Shown in pieces: positions 42,359 through 50,254 of a DNA stretch of 64,000 bases. The position numbers and the translations under genes are program-made. Position 1 is the first letter of the stretch. The number at the start of each line of letters is the position of its first letter. The DNA is from Planotetraspora mira (GTDB lineage: Bacteria; Actinomycetota; Actinomycetes; Streptosporangiales; Streptosporangiaceae): contig NZ_BOOO01000036.1 in the NCBI RefSeq assembly GCF_016863275.1, forward strand, positions 62,001 to 126,000, in the 5' to 3' direction. The notes under the pieces are model-generated. The model saw only the letters and a list, made by a program, of their open reading frames with translations, did not search any database and was not told the origin of the DNA.

Positions 42359-43042
42359 TCACCGGGATCCCGGGCGCACCAGCCCGGTCTCGTACGCGAT
42401 GATCACCATCTGTGCGCGGTCGTGCGCGCCGAGCTTGAGCATCGCCCGGTTGACGTGCGTTTTGGCCGTCGTCCTGCTGATGCCGAGCCGGTCGGCGATC
42501 TCGTCGTTGGTCAGGCCGGCCGCCACGAGGATCATGACCTCACGCTCACGGTCGGTGAGGGAGTCGAGATCCTCGGGCACGTGCTCCACGGTGGACGCCG
42601 GGCCGGCGAGGAACCGGGCGATCAGGGTCTTGGTCGCCACCGGCGACAGCAGGGAGTCGCCGCGCGCGATCAGCCTGATCGCGTCGTGCAGCTCGCCCGC
42701 CTCCACGCTCTTGCCGAGGAACCCGCTCGCCCCGGCGCGCAACGCCGCGAAGACGTACTCGTCGATCTCGAAGGTCGTCAGAACCAGCACCTTGACCGAC
42801 GAGAGCTCACCGTCGGAGGTGATCGCCCGGGTCGCGGCCAGGCCGTCCATCCCGGGCATGCGGATGTCCATCAGCACCACGTCGGCCCGGGTCGCCCGCG
42901 CGAGCCGTACGGCCTCGTCGCCGGTGGCCGCCTGCCCCACCACGGTGAGGTCGGGCGCGGAGTCGACCAGGATCTGGAATCCCGCCCTGACCAGCGCCTG
43001 GTCGTCGGCGATCACGATGTGGATCGGGGAGACCTCCGTCAT
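42359..43042 (-). CDS. NarL/LuxR-family response regulator
   Basis: A 227-residue regulator. The receiver domain has DD at residues 13-14, the phosphoacceptor aspartate at residue 59 (VVLMDIRMPG) and the conserved Thr/Lys region (LVLTTFEID, FLGKSV). The C-terminal LuxR helix-turn-helix is LTDREREVMILVAAGLTNDE followed by IADRLGISRTTAKTHV. ATG 43042 overlaps the sensor kinase gene by four bases. Confidence 0.92.
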   Translation of the reverse strand: MTEVSPIHIVIADDQALVRAGFQILVDSAPDLTVVGQAATGDEAVRLARATRADVVLMDIRMPGMDGLAATRAITSDGELSSVKVLVLTTFEIDEYVFAALRAGASGFLGKSVEAGELHDAIRLIARGDSLLSPVATKTLIARFLAGPASTVEHVPEDLDSLTDREREVMILVAAGLTNDEIADRLGISRTTAKTHVNRAMLKLGAHDRAQMVIIAYETGLVRPGSR

Positions 43043-44244
43043 GCCGAGGTCACGCCCAGCGCGGCGGGGAGCACGGCCAGCACCCGGAAGCCGCCCGTCA
43101 CGGACGGCCCGGTGGTGAACGTCCCGCCCACCGACAGGGCCCGCTCACGCATGCCCACGAGCCCGTGGCCGGCGTGGCCGGCGTCCGAGGGGGCCTTGAG
43201 CGGACCCCCGTCGTCGGCGACGTCCACGACGAGATCCCGCGGTGTGTAGACGATCCGGACGGTGGCACGGGCGCGCGGGGCGTGCTTGCTGACGTTGGTC
43301 AGCGCCTCCTGCGTCACCCGGAAGGCGGCCAGCTCGACCGGCGCGGGGAGCGGGCGCGGGTCGCCCTCCGTCCGGAAGTCGACGGCGAGCCCGGCGGCCG
43401 TGAACGAACCGATCAGGTCGTCGAGCCGGTCGAGCCCCGGCGCCGGTTCCGTGACCAGCTCGGTGAGCGGCTCGTCCGGGCTGCCCGGCCGGCGGAGCAG
43501 GCCCACGGTGGTCCGCAGCTCCTCCAGGGCGGCGCGGCCCGCGAGCCTGATGTGCCCCAGCGCCTCGCGTGCCTGGGCCGGCTCGTCGTCGAGCACGTGC
43601 GCGGCGACCTGCGACTGGACGTTGATGAGGGCGATGTGGTGCGCCAGGACGTCGTGGAGCTCCCTGGCGATCCGCAGGCGTTCCTCCATGACCCTGCGCT
43701 CGGCCTCCTCCTCGCGCGTCTGCTCGGCCCGGCGCGCCCGCTCCTCGATGGCGGCCACATACGCGCGCCGGCTGCGCAGCGCATCGCCCGCCGCGGTGGC
43801 CATGCCCAGCCAGGCGACCAGGCCCACGATCTCGGGATGGAGCCATGACTCATCCGAGGCCAGCATCCGGCTCACCGCGAGGGTGAGCGCGGCCGCCGTG
43901 CCCGCGACCCACGCCGTCCTGCGCGGCACGAGTGTCGCGGCGGAGAGGGTGGCCACCATGGCGACGAGGATGAGGGGGCTCCGCGACGACGCGACCGTGT
44001 CGTGTACGACGGTCCCGGTCACGGTGACGGCGAGGACGCCGAGCGGCCATCGACGCCGGAACGCCAGGGCGCCGCACATCACCGCCCCGGCCACCGCCAG
44101 TGCCGGCGTCAGCTCCGGCCCCGGGCCCGGCCCCGCGGACGTCGCCATGAGGACGACCGCGTACACGCAGACGGCCACGGCGGTGTCGAAGATGTACGGC
44201 CGCGCCCGCAGTGCCTGTTTCAGGGAGGCTCTCAGGTGCTGCAC
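43039..44244 (-). CDS. sensor histidine kinase, HisKA_3 family
   Basis: A 401-residue kinase. The N-terminal 160 residues hold several hydrophobic segments and little extracytoplasmic sequence, so the signal may be sensed in the membrane. The dimerisation box is RIARELHDVLAHHIALINVQ with the phospho-histidine near residue 195. The ATPase domain has VTQEALTNVSKHAPRA (N box) and VADDGGPL, then GHGLVGMRERA. GTG 44244 start. It partners the next gene; together they probably control the RND exporter, which is inference from position. Confidence 0.9.
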   Translation of the reverse strand: MQHLRASLKQALRARPYIFDTAVAVCVYAVVLMATSAGPGPGPELTPALAVAGAVMCGALAFRRRWPLGVLAVTVTGTVVHDTVASSRSPLILVAMVATLSAATLVPRRTAWVAGTAAALTLAVSRMLASDESWLHPEIVGLVAWLGMATAAGDALRSRRAYVAAIEERARRAEQTREEEAERRVMEERLRIARELHDVLAHHIALINVQSQVAAHVLDDEPAQAREALGHIRLAGRAALEELRTTVGLLRRPGSPDEPLTELVTEPAPGLDRLDDLIGSFTAAGLAVDFRTEGDPRPLPAPVELAAFRVTQEALTNVSKHAPRARATVRIVYTPRDLVVDVADDGGPLKAPSDAGHAGHGLVGMRERALSVGGTFTTGPSVTGGFRVLAVLPAALGVTSA

Positions 44245-44301
44245 CCGTCCACGCTAGGGTCGCACCGCGCCGCGCTCATCGTTCCCACGTATCGGTCATG
44301 A

Positions 44302-45276
44302 CTACTGCGGCCGCGGTAGGGACCAGTCGAGGATCGGCCCGGCCGGCACGATGCGGGTCGGGTTGATCCCGGGATGCGTGCCGTAGTAGTGCCGTTTGAT
44401 GTGGCCGAAGTCGGTGGTCCCGCCGAAGGCCGGGAGCCGGTAGAGGTCGCGGGCGTAACGCCACAGGTTGGGGTGGTCCACCAGGCGGCGCAGGTTGGCC
44501 TTGAAATGGGTGACGTACACGCTGTCGAACCTGGCCAGCGTCACCCACAGCCGGACGTCGGCCTCGGTGATGCGGTCGCCGAAGAGGTAGCGGCGATCGG
44601 CCAGGCGCCGCTCCAGTTCGTCGAGAGTGGCGAACAGCGCGGACACCGCCGACTCGTACGCCTCCTGGCTCGTCGCGAAGCCGCAGCGGTACACGCCGTT
44701 GTTGACGGTCGCGTAGATCTGCTCGTTGAGGGCGTCGATGTCGGCGCGGAGCGCCGCCGGGTAGAGGTCGACGTCCGGATCGGCCCACTCCGCGAACTGG
44801 GTGCCCAGGTCGATCGTGATGTCGGGGAAGTTGTTGCTGACGATCCGGCCGCTCTCGCGGTCCCACAGCACGGGGACCGACACGTGGCCGTCGTAGCCGG
44901 GCTCCGTCGCCTCGTAGGCCTCGCGGAGCAGGGCGAAGCCGTTGAGCTCGTCGGGCCCGTGCCCCGGGCCCTCGCGGAAGGCCCAGCCCCGGCCGTCGCG
45001 GACCGGGTCGACGACCGACAGGCTGACGACGTCCTCCAGGCCCAGCAGGGACCGCACGATCACCGCCCGGTGTGCCCACGGGCAGGCGTACGACACGTAG
45101 AGGTGGTACCGGCCCGGCTGGGCGCGGTAGCCGCTCTCCCCGCCGGCGGTTATCCGGCCCTGGAAGGGATACAGAGGGCGCACGAAGGAGCCGTCCCCGC
45201 GGACGGGGGGCTTCACCATGTAGTCGCCGTAAGCGGCGAAGTCCACCGGGCTCGCGACGGGGGCTGTCGTGGTCAT
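44302..45276 (-). CDS. glutathione S-transferase family protein, glutathionyl-hydroquinone reductase type
   Basis: A 324-residue member of the Omega-like YqjG/ECM4 group. The catalytic cysteine lies in SYACPWAHRAVIV near residue 66. The N-terminal thioredoxin-like and C-terminal helical domains are complete (RRYLFGDRITEADVRLWVTL near residue 225, then GINPTRIVPAG). Since actinomycetes mostly use mycothiol, the thiol partner in vivo may not be glutathione. ATG 45276 has GGAAGGA seven bases upstream; the frame extends to 45336. Confidence 0.87.
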   Translation of the reverse strand: MTTTAPVASPVDFAAYGDYMVKPPVRGDGSFVRPLYPFQGRITAGGESGYRAQPGRYHLYVSYACPWAHRAVIVRSLLGLEDVVSLSVVDPVRDGRGWAFREGPGHGPDELNGFALLREAYEATEPGYDGHVSVPVLWDRESGRIVSNNFPDITIDLGTQFAEWADPDVDLYPAALRADIDALNEQIYATVNNGVYRCGFATSQEAYESAVSALFATLDELERRLADRRYLFGDRITEADVRLWVTLARFDSVYVTHFKANLRRLVDHPNLWRYARDLYRLPAFGGTTDFGHIKRHYYGTHPGINPTRIVPAGPILDWSLPRPQ

Positions 45277-45339
45277 CGGCACGGTCCTTCCTGGGGGACG
45301 GTCTTCCGAGAATAGACGCGTGCCGCCCGCGGGCACGCC

Positions 45340-46458
45340 TCAGCCCTCCTGCCTCTCCGCTCCCCGCACGGTCCGGCGCGGGGAGAAGGCGCTCATGTCC
45401 GACGGCGGTGCCTCCCGCAGCGTGAGGTGCGCGGCGAGCAGCCCGGCGTACGGCCCGGCCGTCAGGCCGTACGCCCCGAGCCCCGTGGCCAGCACGACGC
45501 GGTCGGTGAGAGGGCCGATCAGGGGCAGGCCGTCCGCCGTCACCGGGCGGAAGCCCACACGCGTCTCCACGAGGGTCGCGGCGGCGAGACCGGGCGCGAG
45601 TTCCACACCGGTCGCGAGCACCTCGCCGATCCCCCCGACCGTCACCCGGGCGTCGAACCCGGCGTCCTCGACGGTGGCTCCGAGCACCACGCGCGAGCCC
45701 GGGAATCCCAGCAGGTACGGCCCTCGCCGCGGCAACACGATCGGCCAGCCCGACGTGTCGGTCCCGGGCACCTCCGCGTGCACGATCTGGCCCCGGCGCG
45801 CCCCGACGGGAATCTCGAGCCCGAGAGGCCGGCACAGCTCGCCGGTCCATGCCCCGGCCGCCACGACGACCGCGTCCGCCTCCAGCGGTGAGCCGTCGAC
45901 CAGCAGTGCGCCCGCCGCGGTGAACGACGCGGTCCCGGTCACCATACGGGCGCCGTGCCTGGCTGCGGCGCGGAGCAGGGCGTCCCTGACGGCCCTGCCG
46001 TCGACGCGGGCGGGCCCCTCGATGTGCAGCGCGGCCAGGTCCGGACGGAGTGGCGGGAAGAGGTCCTCTGGCCGGTCGACCGTGGAGATCGTCCCCATGT
46101 CGGGGGCCGACCCCTGCCTGCTCCGCAGGAGCGACTCGACGCCGGCCAACTCGCCCGGCAGGTCCGCCACGAGGAGCGCGCCGGTCCTCGTGTGGCCGGC
46201 GTCGTGCTCGCCGTCCTCCACCAGCGACTCCACCAGGCGGTCGTAGTAGCGGGTGCCGTCGAGGGCCAGCCGGAACCAGTCGTCGTCGCCCTCGTGATCG
46301 ACCCACGGGCAGAGGATGCCCGCGCCGGCGGAGGTCGCCTCGCCGGCCGTCGGCCGGTCGACCAGGGTCACGGCGACGCCCAGGAGGCTGAGATGGTAGG
46401 CGGCGCTCGCGCCGACGATTCCGCTTCCGACCACGACGATGGAAATGTCCCTTTGCAT
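45340..46458 (-). CDS. FAD-dependent amino acid oxidase-like enzyme (DAO family)
   Basis: A 372-residue flavoenzyme. The N-terminal dinucleotide fold is VVVGSGIVGASAAYHLSLLG; the C-terminal family motif is FRPVTADGLPLIGPLTDRV followed by ATGLGAYGLTAGPYAG. The DAO family oxidises D-amino acids, glycine, sarcosine or related secondary amines; the substrate is unresolved. No second subunit is nearby. ATG 46458 lacks a good ribosome site. It is divergent from the DoxX gene. Confidence 0.83.
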   Translation of the reverse strand: MQRDISIVVVGSGIVGASAAYHLSLLGVAVTLVDRPTAGEATSAGAGILCPWVDHEGDDDWFRLALDGTRYYDRLVESLVEDGEHDAGHTRTGALLVADLPGELAGVESLLRSRQGSAPDMGTISTVDRPEDLFPPLRPDLAALHIEGPARVDGRAVRDALLRAAARHGARMVTGTASFTAAGALLVDGSPLEADAVVVAAGAWTGELCRPLGLEIPVGARRGQIVHAEVPGTDTSGWPIVLPRRGPYLLGFPGSRVVLGATVEDAGFDARVTVGGIGEVLATGVELAPGLAAATLVETRVGFRPVTADGLPLIGPLTDRVVLATGLGAYGLTAGPYAGLLAAHLTLREAPPSDMSAFSPRRTVRGAERQEG

Positions 46459-46615
46459 ACCCGCATCGTCGCAGGAAGCCGTCACCACCGGTCCGCCCGT
46501 CGCCCGGCGTTGCGCGCCCCGGGCGCGCGTGGCCGCCCAGTTGAATGGGGGAGGCCGATTCCGCGCGGAAGCGGGAGGCCGCCGCCATGGAACACGCGAT
46601 ATCGGGGGAGTCGTC

Positions 46616-47059
46616 ATGTTCGATCGGGCGCGAGGCGTCGCGACGCTCGCAGGCCGGGTGATCATCGGTGTGATCTTCGTCTTCCATGGGTGGATGAAGG
46701 TCGCCGACATGGGCCTCGCGCGGACGGCGCAGATGTTCGAGGACGTGGGCATCCCGCTGGCCGGGATCGCCGGCCCGGGGGTCGCGGTGCTGGAGTTGGT
46801 CGGGGGGACGGCCCTGATCCTCGGCGCGGCCCTGCCGCTGTTCGCGATGCTGCTGGCGATGGACATGATCGGGGCGATCGTCTTCGTCCACGGCTCCCAC
46901 GGCCTCGGCTCCGAGAACGGCGGATACGAGTACGTGCTGGCGCTCGCGGGAGCATGTCTGCTCATCGCGTTCAGCGGCGGCGGGGCTCTGGCCGTCGACG
47001 GTCTGTGGCGGCGCCGGGCCCTCCTGGGCGGGCGCTCCCGCGAGGAGACGCCGGCGTAG
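46616..47059 (+). CDS. DoxX family membrane protein
   Basis: A 147-residue protein with four hydrophobic segments. The first, LAGRVIIGVIFVFHGWMKVA, carries the DoxX GW-K pattern; the second is GPGVAVLELVGGTALILGA. DoxX proteins act in quinone- or thiol-linked oxidoreductase complexes in some species, such as the mycobacterial membrane oxidoreductase complex. ATG 46616 follows GGGGGAG. The divergent flavoenzyme gene may or may not be linked. Confidence 0.8.
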   Translation: MFDRARGVATLAGRVIIGVIFVFHGWMKVADMGLARTAQMFEDVGIPLAGIAGPGVAVLELVGGTALILGAALPLFAMLLAMDMIGAIVFVHGSHGLGSENGGYEYVLALAGACLLIAFSGGGALAVDGLWRRRALLGGRSREETPA

Positions 47060-47293
47060 CGATCGCCAAGGTTGTAGCTCCAACTTTCCTCGGAAGGTGG
47101 ACCCGGACGCGGGAGTGATCGCGGGGTTGCGTATCCTCCCTCCCGCACAGACTGATGGGGATGTCCTCCGGCGTCCCGCATGTGCCAATAAGGCGCCGCG
47201 CCGGTGGTGGCCGCGGCCTCGCGGCGCCCTGCCGCGCGGCCGGACGTCGAGGAGATCGAGATCAACCTCTTGCGGGTGGGCCCGGACGGAGCC

Positions 47294-48826
47294 ATGGCGG
47301 GACAGCCGTTGATCCGGGCGCTGGCGGCGCATGGCGTGGACATCGTCTTCGGAACCCCCAGGGCGCACGGACTTCCGGCCTACCGCCATCTGCATGGATT
47401 CGGCGTCCGGCATGTGAGCATGCGGCGCGAGCAGGGGGCGGTCCACGCCGCGTACGGACACGCGAGGGTCACCGGCCGGCCGGGTGTCTGCCTGCTGGCC
47501 TCCGGAACGCCGACGTTGGACGCCATGGGCGCGGTCGCCCAGGCGTACCGCGACTCCGTGCCCGTCCTCCTCGTGTCCTGCGGCGCCGGGCAGACGATCG
47601 GGGACCAGACCGCCGTGATGGGCGCGGTCACCGCCTACAGCCACCGGGTGACGAGCGTGGCGGAGATCCCGGTCGCGGTCGCCAGGGCGTTCGCGGCGAT
47701 GACGTCAGGGCGTCCCCGGCCCGCGCACATCGAGGTGCCCGCCGACCTGTCGGAGGCCGACGGGGCCGCCCGGCCCGTCGCCCCGATTCGCCTCCCCGTA
47801 CCGGCCGCGCGGGCGGAGGACCTGGACGCGGCCGCCGAGCGGCTTTCCGCCGCCGAACGGCCGGTCATCGTGGCGGGCGGCGGGGCCCGCGGCGCCGCGG
47901 GGGAGTTGCGCGCGGTGGCCGAACGCCTCGGCGCCCTCGTGGTCACGACCGCGGGTGGCAAGGGCGTGATCTGGGACAACCATCCGCTCGCACTCGGCGC
48001 GGGCACACACCTGCACACGGTGGCCGACCTGGTGGAGCAGGCCGACGCCGTCCTGGTCGTGGGCAGCGAGCTCGCGCCCTCTGACCTGTGGAACGGCCCG
48101 CTTCCCCTGTACGGCAGGCTGGTGCGGATCGACCTCGACCCGGAGCAGATCCTGGCCAACGCGATTCCCGAGGTGGCCGTGGTCGCGGACGCGGCGCAGG
48201 CGCTGCGCGGCCTGTTCGAGCGCCTCGCCCCCGGCGACCTGGATCCGGCCGATCGTAAACTGCGCGACGAGGTCCGCGACGAATGGCGCCGGCGCAAGCG
48301 TGCCGAGTCACGCGCGGACGGGGCGGAGTGGCTGGAGGTCGTCGACGCCCTGGCCGCGGTTCTGCCGCGCGACGCCGTCGTGGCCGCGGGCGCGGCGGCG
48401 ATCTCCGCCCACGGGGTGCTGGCCAACCTGCCCGCCCACCATCCCGGCGCGTTCCTGTACGGCGACGCCGTCGCCGGGTTCGGCCTTCCGGCAGGGGTCG
48501 GAGCGAAGATCGCGGCTCCGTGCACGCCGCTGGTCGTGTTGCTCGACGAGCACGGTGCGATGTCGGCCCTGGCCGAACTGGCGGCCGCCGCGGAGCTCGA
48601 CCTGCCGCTGCCCGTGGTCGTCGTGCAGAGCCCAGCGGGCCCGGGCGACGATGATGCGGCCCCGGGGAATCCGGTCTGGGCGTCCGATTCGCCTCCCGCG
48701 GACCTGACCGCGCTGGCCCGGGCTCTGGGCTGCCGAAGTGTGCGCGTGTCCGCGCCGCAGGTGGGAGCCGAGGTCACGAGGGCGTTCGGCGCGGACCGGC
48801 CGACGCTGATCTGGGTGACCGCGTGA
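47294..48826 (+). CDS. ThDP-dependent enzyme homologue with altered cofactor motif
   Basis: A 510-residue protein of the acetolactate synthase/benzoylformate decarboxylase fold. The N-terminal domain keeps the activating glutamate (RREQGAVHAAYGHARVTGRP, near residue 45). The central domain is complete (VIVAGGGARGAAGELR). The C-terminal ThDP/Mg motif is not: where the family has GDG the sequence is LLDEHGAMSALAELAAAAEL, and the metal-binding Asn further on is replaced (VVVQSPAGP). It may be inactive, or use the cofactor differently. The frame is open to GTG 47204; ATG 47294 best fits the family start. Confidence 0.75.
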   Translation: MAGQPLIRALAAHGVDIVFGTPRAHGLPAYRHLHGFGVRHVSMRREQGAVHAAYGHARVTGRPGVCLLASGTPTLDAMGAVAQAYRDSVPVLLVSCGAGQTIGDQTAVMGAVTAYSHRVTSVAEIPVAVARAFAAMTSGRPRPAHIEVPADLSEADGAARPVAPIRLPVPAARAEDLDAAAERLSAAERPVIVAGGGARGAAGELRAVAERLGALVVTTAGGKGVIWDNHPLALGAGTHLHTVADLVEQADAVLVVGSELAPSDLWNGPLPLYGRLVRIDLDPEQILANAIPEVAVVADAAQALRGLFERLAPGDLDPADRKLRDEVRDEWRRRKRAESRADGAEWLEVVDALAAVLPRDAVVAAGAAAISAHGVLANLPAHHPGAFLYGDAVAGFGLPAGVGAKIAAPCTPLVVLLDEHGAMSALAELAAAAELDLPLPVVVVQSPAGPGDDDAAPGNPVWASDSPPADLTALARALGCRSVRVSAPQVGAEVTRAFGADRPTLIWVTA

Positions 48827-48864
48827 CGCGGCCGCATGCTTGAGAGAGGTCTGTTCTCGAGGGC

Positions 48865-48881
48865 CCCGTCCGGGAGACGGG
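48865..48881 (+). terminator. hairpin after the ThDP-like gene
   Basis: CCCGTC (48865-48870), 5-base loop, GACGGG (48876-48881): a perfect 6-base GC-rich stem 39 bases after the stop, between two convergent genes. No T-run, as is usual for actinomycete terminators. Confidence 0.5.
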
Positions 48882-48977
48882 TTCCCATGACCGGCCGTGG
48901 GGCGTCCGGAGCCGGTTGAGGCCGCGGATGCCCCACGTCGGATGCCTCCTCCTATCGGAGAGGCGTCATCGGACTGG

Positions 48978-49526
48978 TCAGGTCCGTGAGGTCGGGCCCG
49001 GACGGTCCTGGCCGTACGGGGGGCGCTCCTGACCGTACGGGGTGCGCTCCTGGCCGTGAGTCGAGCGCTCGGTGAGCTTCGGCTTACGGAACCCGCCGGA
49101 CCGGTCGTGGTCGGCCATCATGCCGAAGCGCATCGTGGCCAGCCCGAGGGCCAGGATGATCGCGCCGACGATCACGTTGCTCCAGATCGTCCTGGCTGAC
49201 GCCATGTCCCCCCGAATGACCCAGGGGGCGATGATGGTCCAGAGCCCGATCAGGGGCAGGACCCACGCGATGCCATGGGTGCGGCCGTACATCGAGCTGT
49301 ACCCCAGGGCGAGGATCGTGACGACGAGGCCCGTGATGAGGTTGTTGATGGTGAGCGGACCCCTGTTGCTGAATCCTGCGATCCAGGGTGAGAGCGCGAG
49401 GTACATGCCGCTGAGTAGCGCGAGGCCATCCGCTCCCTGAGCTACGGGATTAGCCGCGGCGGCCTCGTACCGCGCACGCATCTGCACGATGTCGGGGTGC
49501 GACCCGATGTCAGTGCTATGCGTCAT
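48978..49526 (-). CDS. SPW repeat membrane protein
   Basis: A 182-residue protein with two SPW repeats, seen as LALSPWIAGF and LIGLWTIIAPWVI, each spanning two transmembrane segments. The C-terminal 40 residues are a polar tail with three near repeats of a YGQERPP motif. Function of SPW proteins is unknown. ATG 49526; the leader is AT-rich and includes a short inverted repeat (CACCCTTC and GAAGGTG). Divergent from the CsbD gene. Confidence 0.8.
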   Translation of the reverse strand: MTHSTDIGSHPDIVQMRARYEAAAANPVAQGADGLALLSGMYLALSPWIAGFSNRGPLTINNLITGLVVTILALGYSSMYGRTHGIAWVLPLIGLWTIIAPWVIRGDMASARTIWSNVIVGAIILALGLATMRFGMMADHDRSGGFRKPKLTERSTHGQERTPYGQERPPYGQDRPGPTSRT

Positions 49527-49704
49527 CTGTTACACCACCCTTCTGAAGGTGTGGATTTAAACACTTATATCCATCTTACGCCCGAGATATCCGGTTGATC
49601 CAGATTGTGACGGAATGATGGCATTTGGCGGGCGTCCTGAGGGGTTTGAGCCCATGGGCGGGGGAAGGTGGTTCTTCAGTCGAACCGACCGGGAGGGATG
49701 ACCG

Positions 49705-49899
49705 ATGGGCGCCGGAGACAAGATCCGTAACAAGGCGCAGGAGGTCGCCGGCAAGGTCAAGGAGATGGCGGGCCGCGCGACCGGCGACGAAGACCTCGAA
49801 GCCAGTGGCCGCGCCGACACGACCAAGGGCCGGGCCAAGCAGGCCGGCGAGAAGGTGAAGGACGCCGCCGACAAGGTCAAGCACGCTTTCAAGCGCTGA
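49705..49899 (+). CDS. CsbD-family stress protein
   Basis: A 64-residue hydrophilic protein made of CsbD-type helices: NKAQEVAGKVKEMAGRATGD and then TKGRAKQAGEKVKDAADKVK. In Bacillus CsbD is a SigB-dependent general stress protein. GGGAGGG lies before ATG 49705. It stands alone. General-stress regulation here is inference. Confidence 0.85.
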   Translation: MGAGDKIRNKAQEVAGKVKEMAGRATGDEDLEASGRADTTKGRAKQAGEKVKDAADKVKHAFKR

Positions 49900-50024
49900 C
49901 GTGGGCGACGACGGTCCACGGGCTTCGCGCCCGTGAACGGTCCGTGGAATGGCTGGTGAACCGGGCCCGGATGGAATGTTCCGGGCCCGGCCGGGTCTCT
50001 GGCCGTGGGCCGAGGCGTGGAGCC

Positions 50025-50150
50025 TCAGGCCGCCTGCGGGAAGCTGATGCGGAACCCGGACGTCACGAACGACTGGATCAGGCGCATGAGCAGCGCCTCC
50101 AGCATCATCACGACGGCCCTGGCCAGCATCGCGGTGAGAAACTCGGACAC
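50025..50150 (-). CDS. 41-residue hydrophobic small protein
   Basis: GTG 50150, with GAGG six bases upstream, opens a 41-residue frame: FLTAMLARAVVMMLEALLMR, a strongly hydrophobic or amphipathic helix, then LIQSFVTSGFRISFPQAA. The helix-rich pattern, good start spacing, and an upstream palindrome at 50206-50227 favour a real small membrane peptide. No family can be named with confidence. It lies just downstream of and in the same direction as the P-ATPase gene. Confidence 0.5.
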   Translation of the reverse strand: MSEFLTAMLARAVVMMLEALLMRLIQSFVTSGFRISFPQAA

Positions 50151-50205
50151 AAGATACCTCGTGGCTATAAACTTACATTCCACGGGATAGTGTCGCACAA
50201 AACTG

Positions 50206-50227
50206 ACCATATCGGTACAGATATGGT
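50206..50227. promoter_or_regulatory. operator-like palindrome before the small protein gene
   Basis: ACCATATC (50206-50213) and GATATGGT (50220-50227) form a perfect 8-base inverted repeat with a 6-base centre in an AT-rich patch between the P-ATPase stop (50255) and the 41-residue gene. It could be a repressor site or a factor-independent stem-loop. Confidence 0.55.
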
Positions 50228-50254
50228 TAACCAATGGTGAACGATCGGCGATCG

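Noticed and set aside
44276-47644. 1122-residue minus-strand open frame
   Set aside because: It runs in a shifted frame through the GST and amino acid oxidase genes and reads as Arg/Gly/Pro-rich shadow sequence.
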